A DNA stretch of 64,000 nt, taken from the NCBI RefSeq assembly GCF_026341125.1, contig NZ_JAPEOR010000002.1, positions 2,244,501 through 2,308,500 on the forward strand, in the 5' to 3' direction. The notes beneath the pieces were generated by a model. It saw only the letters and a list, made by a program, of their open reading frames with translations, was not told the origin of the DNA and ran no database searches. The translations under genes were made by a program, and so were the position numbers. This stretch comes from Streptomyces sp. NBC_01142. Its GTDB lineage: Bacteria; Actinomycetota; Actinomycetes; Streptomycetales; Streptomycetaceae. This document shows positions 57,681 to 64,000 of this stretch, piece by piece (the stretch's first letter is position 1; each line of letters begins with the position of its first letter).

Positions 57681-58967
57681 CTAGCGCCAGTCGCGGGCGC
57701 GAAGGGGCAGCCCGGAAGCGCCGCCCTCCGGCGTCTTCACCGCCAGGATCTGGTTGACGCCGATCCTGTTGCGCTCGAAGGCGAGCGCGCAGGCGGCCAT
57801 ATAGAGCCGCCAGACGCGGGCGCGGCCGGGAGTGGTGAGCCGTATGGCCTGCGGCCAGTCGGCCTCCAGGTTGGCGACCCAGTGGCGCAGGGTGAGGGCG
57901 TAGTGCTCGCGGATCACCTCGACGTCACGCACTTCGAACCCGGCGCCTTCGATGGTGGCGGTGGTGCCGCCCAGGGGGGCGAGTTCGCCGTCCGGGAACA
58001 CGTACCGGTCGATGAAGTCGTCCACGCGGTAGGCGGATTCGTCGTGCTCGGGGCGGCGGGCGATCTGGTGGTTGAGGAGGCGGCCGCCGGGCTTGAGGAG
58101 GGCGAAGAGCTGGTCGGCGTACTCGCGGTAGCGCACGGCGCCGACGTGTTCTGCCATGCCGATGGAGGAAATCGCGTCGTACGGCCCGTCCCTGACGTCC
58201 CGGTAGTCCTGGACGCGGATCTCGATCCGGTCGGTGAGGCCTTCTTCCGCGATGCGCTTGCGCGCGTAGGCGGCCTGCTCACGGGAGAGGGTGACGCCGG
58301 TGACCTGGACGCCGTACTCGCGGGCGGCGTGGATGGCCATCGAGCCCCAGCCGCATCCGACGTCGAGAAGCCGGTCGTCCTCCTTCAGGGCGAGCTTGCG
58401 GCAGATGAGGTCGAGCTTGTCGCGCTGGGCGTCTTCGAGGCTTCCCCCGTCCTCCCAGTAGGCGCAGGAATAGACCATGGAGGGCCCGAGGACGAGCTCG
58501 TAGAAGTCGTTGCCCACATCGTAGTGGTGGCTGATGGCCCGCTTGTCGCGGCGCTTGGTGTGCAACGGCCCCAAGCGGCGGCGTACTTCTTCGGCGGGCG
58601 GGGGCGGCGGGGGCAGTACGCCACCGGCTTTCAGCAGCCCGAGGGCGGCGGCGCGCAGCCGCGGGTCGAACACGGGATGAACGGCGCCCCGGTCGTCGTC
58701 GCGCTCCCAGATCAGCCCGGCGAGCAGACCGAGGGCGGTGTACAGATCGCCGTCGATGTCGATCTCCCCGGCGACCCAGGCCCGGGCGAGCCCGAGCTCA
58801 CCCGGCCTCCAGAGCAGCCGGCGCAGCGCGCGCCGGTGCCGGATGACGAGGGTGGGAGCGCCTGGGGGCCCGGACTCGCTGCCGTCCCAGGCCCGGATAC
58901 GGACCGGGAGCGGGGCCCCCAGCAACTCCTCGGCAAGAGTGGTCAGCCGCAGCGCGGCGTCGGCCAT
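57681..58967 (-). CDS. Cyclopropane-fatty-acyl-phospholipid synthase family methyltransferase
   Basis: 428 aa from the ATG at 58967, chosen because GGAGG lies 6 nt upstream; a GTG three codons earlier is too close to it. N-terminal lipid-binding region with HYDVGNDFYELVLGPSMVYSCAYW, SAM motif LLDVGCGWGSMAIHA, then GVTLSREQAAYARKR, SIGMAEHVG and the bicarbonate-site region NHQIARRP, with LRHWVANLEADW at the end. It adds a methylene group from S-adenosylmethionine across lipid double bonds. Length typical of the long actinobacterial form. Confidence 0.93.
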   Translation of the reverse strand: MADAALRLTTLAEELLGAPLPVRIRAWDGSESGPPGAPTLVIRHRRALRRLLWRPGELGLARAWVAGEIDIDGDLYTALGLLAGLIWERDDDRGAVHPVFDPRLRAAALGLLKAGGVLPPPPPPAEEVRRRLGPLHTKRRDKRAISHHYDVGNDFYELVLGPSMVYSCAYWEDGGSLEDAQRDKLDLICRKLALKEDDRLLDVGCGWGSMAIHAAREYGVQVTGVTLSREQAAYARKRIAEEGLTDRIEIRVQDYRDVRDGPYDAISSIGMAEHVGAVRYREYADQLFALLKPGGRLLNHQIARRPEHDESAYRVDDFIDRYVFPDGELAPLGGTTATIEGAGFEVRDVEVIREHYALTLRHWVANLEADWPQAIRLTTPGRARVWRLYMAACALAFERNRIGVNQILAVKTPEGGASGLPLRARDWR

Positions 58968-59208
58968 GGCACACACCTCCGTGACGGTGGATCCCAGAAA
59001 TGCTCCACACCACGCGGCGTGGCTGCGCGGTGCACTTCAGTGAACAATGCGACCACCCTGCGTGCTTCCCGACATCACGCAATGCCGTGACAAAGGCATG
59101 TTGTGGCGTGTGGAGTACCTCACATACCCCTTACGGCGGCTACGTGCCCCAAAAAGGGCAGGATGCCCCGAGAGGTGTGCGGGTGGGGAGTTGCTGCCCG
59201 CGCATGAC

Positions 59209-59248
59209 GAAGGGGCCGCCCGCACCACGGATGGCGGGCGGCCCCTTC
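59209..59248 (-). terminator. Terminator of the ndh gene
   Basis: Perfect 15-bp inverted repeat (59209-59223 and 59234-59248), 10-nt loop, 17 nt past the ndh stop on the minus strand. Confidence 0.88.
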
Positions 59249-59264
59249 GGGGCAGTGCTCGGGA

Positions 59265-60650
59265 CTAGGAGGCCTTCGCCTTTTCGGCTTCCGCCTTGGC
59301 GGGGGTGACCGCCGGGGCCGGCTTGGCCGCCTCGTAGAACTCCTCACGCGGCGTCTCCATCGCGCCGAGGGAGACCACCTCACGCTTGAGGAACATCGCC
59401 AGGGTCCAGTCGGCGAAGACGCGGATCTTGCGGTTCCAGGTCGGCATCGCCATGCCGTGGTAGCCACGGTGCATGTACCAGGCGAGCCGGCCCTTGAGCG
59501 TGATCTTCACCTTGCCCATGACGATCATCGCGACGCCCTTGTGCAGGCCGAGCCCGGCCACCGCACCCTTGTTGGCGTGGCTGTACGTCGTCTGCGGGAA
59601 GCCGCGCATGCCCGAGATGACGTTGTCGCCGAGGATCTTCGCCTGACGCAGCGCGTGCTGGGCGTTCGGCGGGCACCAGGCGTTCTCGACGCCGGCCTTG
59701 CGGGCGGCGATGTCCGGGACCTGGGCGTTGTCGCCCGCGGCCCAGATGTAGTCGGTGCCCTGGACCTGGAGCTTCTCGCTGCAGTCCACGTGGCCGCGCG
59801 GGCCGAGCGGCAGGCCGTAGCGGGCCAGCGCCGGGTTCGGCTTCACGCCGGCCGTCCACACGATCGTGCTGGAGTCGACCTCGAGGCCGTTCTTCAGCAC
59901 CACGTGGCCGTCCACGCAGGAGTCCATCGAGGTGGAGAGGTAGACCTCGACCCCGCGGCCCTCCAGGTGCTCCTTGCCGTACTTGCCCAGCTTCGGCCCG
60001 ACCTCGGGAAGGATCTTGTCCGCGGCGTCGACCAGGATGAAGCGCATGTCCTCGCGCTTGACGTTGGAGTAGTACTTGGCCGCGTCGCGGGCCAGGTCCT
60101 CCACCTCGCCGATGGTCTCCGCACCGGCGAAGCCGCCGCCCACGAAGACGAAGGTCAACGCCTTGCGGCGGACGTCCTCATCGGTCGTCGAGTCGGCCTT
60201 GTCCAGCTGCTCGAGTACGTGGTTGCGCAGGCCGATGGCCTCCTCGATGCCCTTCATGCCGATGCCCTGCTCGGCGAGGCCGGGTATCGGGAAGGTACGG
60301 GAGATCGCGCCGAGCGCGACGACCAGGTAGTCGAAGGGCAGCTCGTACGCCTCGCCGACCAGCGGCGCGACGGTGGCGACCTTGCGGTCCTGATCGATGG
60401 TCGTGACGCGACCGGTGAGCACCTCGGCCTTGGGCAGAACGCGTCGCAGCGGTACGACGACGTGCCTCGGCGAGATGCTGCCGGCGGCGGCTTCGGGGAG
60501 GAAGGGCTGGTACGTCATGTACGAGCGCGGGTCCACGACCGTGACGGTCGCTTCCGCGTAACGCATCTTCTTCAGAATGCGTCGAGCTGCGTACAGGCCT
60601 ACGTACCCACCGCCTACTACGAGGATCCTGGGACGCTCCGTGGTGCTCAT
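59265..60650 (-). CDS. ndh: Type II NADH dehydrogenase
   Basis: 461 aa. Two Rossmann motifs: ILVVGGGYVGLYAARRIL (FAD) and FVFVGGGFAGAETIGEVEDLA (NADH). The mid-chain YLVVALGA is standard, as are IWAAGDNAQVPD and WCPPNAQHALRQA (quinone/FAD side). A C-terminal amphipathic region (KGRLAWYMHRGYHG, RKIRVFADWTLAMF) binds it to the membrane inner face. It oxidises NADH and reduces menaquinone without proton pumping. Lys/Ala/Pro-rich tail. Two Rex-operator-like sequences lie upstream, consistent with redox control. Confidence 0.93.
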   Translation of the reverse strand: MSTTERPRILVVGGGYVGLYAARRILKKMRYAEATVTVVDPRSYMTYQPFLPEAAAGSISPRHVVVPLRRVLPKAEVLTGRVTTIDQDRKVATVAPLVGEAYELPFDYLVVALGAISRTFPIPGLAEQGIGMKGIEEAIGLRNHVLEQLDKADSTTDEDVRRKALTFVFVGGGFAGAETIGEVEDLARDAAKYYSNVKREDMRFILVDAADKILPEVGPKLGKYGKEHLEGRGVEVYLSTSMDSCVDGHVVLKNGLEVDSSTIVWTAGVKPNPALARYGLPLGPRGHVDCSEKLQVQGTDYIWAAGDNAQVPDIAARKAGVENAWCPPNAQHALRQAKILGDNVISGMRGFPQTTYSHANKGAVAGLGLHKGVAMIVMGKVKITLKGRLAWYMHRGYHGMAMPTWNRKIRVFADWTLAMFLKREVVSLGAMETPREEFYEAAKPAPAVTPAKAEAEKAKAS

Positions 60651-60684
60651 GCCATCGAGTATCCACCCCCCTCGGAGGGGGTGC

Positions 60685-60702
60685 TCGTGAGCCCCTTCAC
60701 AA
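60685..60702 (-). promoter_or_regulatory. Rex-operator-like site next to ndh
   Basis: Read on the minus strand: TTGTGAA-GGGG-CTCACGA, matching 12 of 14 fixed bases of the Rex consensus TTGTGAA-N4-TTCACAA. It ends 35 nt before the ndh start codon. Rex represses respiratory genes when NADH is low (established for streptomycetes). Confidence 0.6.
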
Positions 60703-60957
60703 GGTCCCTACACCGCTCTGCTACACTGCGCGGCCCACGTGACCGAGGTCATGGCGCCACAGGGGGACCACGGTGTAAAGGCAAACGCTGTTCGCCCCTC
60801 GTGAGCTGGCCCCTAAGGGCCAACCCGAGGTGGACCACCGGTCCCGTGACCGCCCCCGCAACGCGCCCGGTACCGTCCGGAATGCGCGCGCCTGAGCCCA
60901 ATGGAGGAGCGGCGGGGGGCTTTCCACCCCTCACGGCCCCCATCAGGGACCTTTTCC

Positions 60958-60976
60958 TTGTGAAGAACTTCACGAA
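60958..60976. promoter_or_regulatory. Second, near-perfect Rex-operator-like site
   Basis: TTGTGAA-GAAC-TTCACGA on the plus strand: 13 of 14 fixed bases match the Rex consensus. It lies 308 nt upstream of ndh and 53 nt past the ppx stop. Confidence 0.55.
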
Positions 60977-61028
60977 GTTCGTTGCGAGGCAGCCGTGAAG
61001 CGGCCGCCAGCCGGTCCCCGGGCGGGCC

Positions 61029-61955
61029 CTAGACGATCGACCAGGCGATCCCGTCGAGGATGTCGTGCTCGCTGACGACCACGTCCCGGGCCCCGATCCG
61101 CTGCATGATCGTGAGCAGTACCAGCGCCCCCGCAGCGATGACGTCGACCCGGCCCGGGTGCATCACACCGATCGCCGCGCGCTCGTCGTGGGTGGAGTTC
61201 AGCAGCATGCCGGTGACGTCCTGGACCTGCTCGTAGGAGATCCGCGCGTGATGGATCGCCGCCGAGTCGTACGCGTCCAGGCCGAGCGCGATCCCGGCCA
61301 CCGTGGTCACCGAACCCGCGAGCCCGACCAGCGTCCGCGCCTCGTCGATCGGCACCGTCTGCTCGGCCAGATCGAGCGCCGCCTCGACGTCGGCGCGTAT
61401 CGCGGAGATCTGCGCCGGGGTCGCCGGGCTGCTCGGCGCGTGCCGCTCCGTCAGCCGTACACAGCCGATGTCCACGGACCGCGCGGCCCTGACGTGCTCC
61501 TCGCCGACGACGAACTCCGTCGAGCCGCCGCCGATGTCCACCACCAGGTACGGCTGGGGCAGATCGGTGCGCCCGGTGAGCTCCCTGGTGGCGCCGGTGA
61601 AGGAGAACTCCGCCTCCTGCTCCCCGGTGATCACCTCGGGCTCGACACCCAGGATGCCCAGCACCCCGCGCACGAACTCGTCCCTGTTCTCGGCGTCGCG
61701 CGAGGCGGAGGTGGCCACGAAGCGGAGCTTCTCCGCGCCGTGCTCCTTGATCACGGCGGCGTACTCACGGCATGCCGCGAAGGTCCGCTCCAGCGCCTCG
61801 GGCGCGAGCCTCCCGGTCCGGTCCACGCCCTGGCCCAGCCGGACGATGGTCATCCGCCGGTCGAGGTCGACCAGCTCCCCCGTATCGGGGTGGGCATCGG
61901 CGACGAGGAGGCGGATGGAGTTCGTACCGCAGTCGATCGCGGCGACCCGGGTCAC
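61029..61955 (-). CDS. Exopolyphosphatase / pppGpp phosphohydrolase (Ppx/GppA)
   Basis: 308 aa, GTG at 61955 overlapping the DUF501 gene as GTGA. ASKHA fold: AAIDCGTNSIRLLVAD (phosphate 1), FVATSASRDAENRDEF, ITGEQEAEFSF, VVDIGGGSTEFVVG (phosphate 2) and LAGSVTTVAGI. It splits polyphosphate or removes the gamma phosphate of pppGpp. It is the short form (no C-terminal HD domain) common in actinobacteria, so the true substrate is not fixed by sequence. Confidence 0.93.
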   Translation of the reverse strand: MTRVAAIDCGTNSIRLLVADAHPDTGELVDLDRRMTIVRLGQGVDRTGRLAPEALERTFAACREYAAVIKEHGAEKLRFVATSASRDAENRDEFVRGVLGILGVEPEVITGEQEAEFSFTGATRELTGRTDLPQPYLVVDIGGGSTEFVVGEEHVRAARSVDIGCVRLTERHAPSSPATPAQISAIRADVEAALDLAEQTVPIDEARTLVGLAGSVTTVAGIALGLDAYDSAAIHHARISYEQVQDVTGMLLNSTHDERAAIGVMHPGRVDVIAAGALVLLTIMQRIGARDVVVSEHDILDGIAWSIV

Positions 61956-62539
61956 TGCTTGTCCCCTTGTCCCAGGTCTTCTGCTGCGTCTTCTGCGTCT
62001 TCTTTTGCGTTTTCCCCGACGCTCGCGCACGGAGTCACGCACGGCCCCTTGCTCCACCACTCGGGGAGCATGGCGATCGCCTCGTCGCCCAGCGGATTGA
62101 CGCCCGGGCCGGCCGCCAGCGAGTGGCCGACGAGAACATGCAGGCACTTCACGCGGTCGGGCATGCCGCCCGCACTGGGGAAGCCCTGCAGCACCTCGAT
62201 GGCGTCGCGGCGCGCGATGTAGTCCTCGTGAGCGGCGCGGTACGCGGCGGCCAGCTCCGGGTCGTTCGCCAGACGCTCGGTCATCTCCTTCATGACGCCG
62301 TTCGCCTCGAGCGTGCCGATCGCCGACGCCGCCCGCGGGCAGGTCAGGTAGTACAGCGTCGGGAACGGGGTGCCGTCGGGGAGGCGCGGAGCGGTCTCGA
62401 CGACATCCGGCTGTCCGCACGGGCAGCGATGCGCGATCGCGCGCAGACCGCGCGGCGGGCGGCCGAGCTGCTCCTTGAACGCGGCGATGTCCGCGTCGGT
62501 CGGCTCGGTCGGGTCGGTGGTGGGAGGAGGGGTTTCCAT
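61952..62539 (-). CDS. DUF501 domain protein
   Basis: 195 aa, ATG at 62539. Conserved actinobacterial DUF501: DIAAFKEQLGRPPRGLRAIAHRCPCG, FPTLYYLTCPRA, LQGFPSAGGMPDRVKCLHVLVGHSLAAG. Cys in HRCPCG and TCPRA suggests metal binding. Function unknown; the usual neighbours are Ppx, DivIC and enolase, as here. The C-terminal about 30 residues are acidic and variable. Confidence 0.92.
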   Translation of the reverse strand: METPPPTTDPTEPTDADIAAFKEQLGRPPRGLRAIAHRCPCGQPDVVETAPRLPDGTPFPTLYYLTCPRAASAIGTLEANGVMKEMTERLANDPELAAAYRAAHEDYIARRDAIEVLQGFPSAGGMPDRVKCLHVLVGHSLAAGPGVNPLGDEAIAMLPEWWSKGPCVTPCASVGENAKEDAEDAAEDLGQGDKQ

Positions 62540-62634
62540 GCCTGCCTTGTTCGCTTCTGCTGCTCTGGGGTTCTGCGGATCCTGCGGATCTGCGGTTCAA
62601 CGGGGGCTACGTGCGCCACGGGTGGTGCTCGGGG

Positions 62635-63117
62635 TTACGGGTGCTGCTTGCGGTCGGCCTTGTCGACGCCGTCCCAGACGTTCGAGTACCAGGGGCGGTC
62701 CGCCGCCCCCTCTTCGGAACGGCGCCTCTCGGCGGCCTCGGAGCCGATCATGATGTAGCCGGTCTCCCCCGGATGCACGAGATGGAGGTGCTCACGGGCC
62801 AGCCGCTGGATGTACATGTCGTCCTGGAGGCGCGCCTTCTCGTCCCGGAGCTGCTCCACCACCTCCCGGGCCTCGTCGATGCGGCGCTCCTGGTCGGCGA
62901 TGTCGGCACGCTGGGAGACGTACTGACGCATCGGATACGCGAGCGCGACAACCAGGGAGCAGACGATCAGCGCAAGGAAGGCCGCCCGGCCGGTGAGCCG
63001 GGAGCGGCGGGCCTGCCGGCGGTTCTGGGAACGGTAGACGCGGGCGGCGGTCTGCTCACCGAGCAGCCGCAGGCTGGTCGCTGTGGAGAACCGGTCCCGG
63101 TCCCCTCTGCGTGCCAT
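62635..63117 (-). CDS. divIC: Septum formation initiator, DivIC/FtsB-like
   Basis: 160 aa, ATG at 63117. A basic cytoplasmic N-terminus (about 1-43), one transmembrane helix (AAFLALIVCSLVVALAYPM, about 44-63) and a coiled coil (ADIADQERRIDEAREVVEQLRDEKARLQDD) are seen. The family end motif YIQRLAREHLHLVHPGETGYI follows. It forms the divisome subcomplex with FtsL/FtsQ. Its place next to enolase and DUF501 is conserved in actinobacteria. Confidence 0.92.
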   Translation of the reverse strand: MARRGDRDRFSTATSLRLLGEQTAARVYRSQNRRQARRSRLTGRAAFLALIVCSLVVALAYPMRQYVSQRADIADQERRIDEAREVVEQLRDEKARLQDDMYIQRLAREHLHLVHPGETGYIMIGSEAAERRRSEEGAADRPWYSNVWDGVDKADRKQHP

Positions 63118-63139
63118 GGTCTCGCCCTCCCATTACGCG

Positions 63140-63184
63140 CGTACGTCCCCGGACACGGTACGGGACCGCGGCCGGGGACGTACG
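63140..63184 (-). terminator. Enolase terminator
   Basis: Perfect 13-bp inverted repeat (63140-63152 and 63172-63184), between the eno stop and the divIC start on the minus strand. A divIC promoter must lie in or next to it. Confidence 0.8.
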
Positions 63185-63220
63185 TACGACTGGCTAGCGC
63201 TCAGCCCTTGCCCCGCTCAA

Positions 63221-64000
<780 letters not shown>

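Larger units (their letters stand above)
60651..61028. other. Intergenic region between ppx and ndh
   Basis: 378 nt between two minus-strand genes. Holds the two Rex-like sites and, at 60965-60980, a GAACTTC-AC-GAAGTTC palindrome that overlaps the second site and may be the ppx terminator hairpin. No gene supported. Confidence 0.5.

Overview
The window is chromosomal DNA of a Streptomyces-type actinomycete. GC content is very high, GTG starts are common, genes often overlap by 4 nt (ATGA or GTGA), a SigF-type sigma factor with partner-switching genes is present, and the rare-codon tRNA-Leu(UAA) gene bldA lies at 53698-53779. I see no insertion sequence, integrase, prophage, CRISPR array, rRNA or replication origin. 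Most of the sequence is core-genome DNA with small accessory patches.

Layout, 1-28 kb. A peptide transporter end (1-318) is followed by a four-gene minus-strand cell-surface operon (413-4546). It encodes two sortase-anchored proteins (LAQTG and LPKTG), a DUF916-like protein and a membrane-anchored partner. Next comes a sigma-factor module: RsbW-like ATPase, STAS antagonist and SigF-type sigma factor (4737-6996). An exopolysaccharide-type locus occupies 7135-18136: DegT-like aminotransferase, Wzx-like flippase, large membrane protein, small membrane protein, GH26-like hydrolase, then on the other strand polysaccharide deacetylase, family 2 glycosyltransferase and FemAB/GNAT-like transferase. 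A patchwork of small accessory genes (18447-28128) holds SUKH, MerR plus imine-reductase-like, MepB, Asp/Glu racemase, HTH, NmrA-like and secreted proteins, and a two-component system.

Layout, 28-46 kb. The histidine-utilisation genes hutI, hutF, an M20 amidohydrolase and hutU (28132-33617) lie divergent from a PLP decarboxylase-like gene and an SRPBCC gene across a nested palindrome. An APC permease follows. A roadblock/LC7 cluster without a GTPase (37425-39547), a membrane protein, an RpiR regulator, a decayed betaine-type ABC ATPase pseudogene, an NCS1 permease, and a divergent SDR / XRE-MLTR pair complete this part.

Layout, 46-64 kb. This is housekeeping DNA: cystathionine beta-synthase, SGNH hydrolase, thiolase followed by three perfect 100-nt tandem repeats, membrane and hypothetical genes, Bax-inhibitor-1-like protein, bldA, a MacB/FtsX-like ABC transporter, cyclopropane-fatty-acid synthase, type II NADH dehydrogenase with Rex-operator-like upstream sites, Ppx/GppA phosphatase, DUF501, DivIC/FtsB-like protein and the C-terminal part of enolase.

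Working together: an in-frame scan of the called genes finds only two TTA codons, one in the GH26-like gene (codon 3) and one in the roadblock-cluster regulator. These two genes would depend on the bldA tRNA encoded in the same window. The most unusual items are the DUF916/sortase-substrate operon, the GTPase-less roadblock cluster, the tandem 100-nt repeats, the Gly-Tyr repeat inside a glycosyltransferase, and the ABC ATPase relic.
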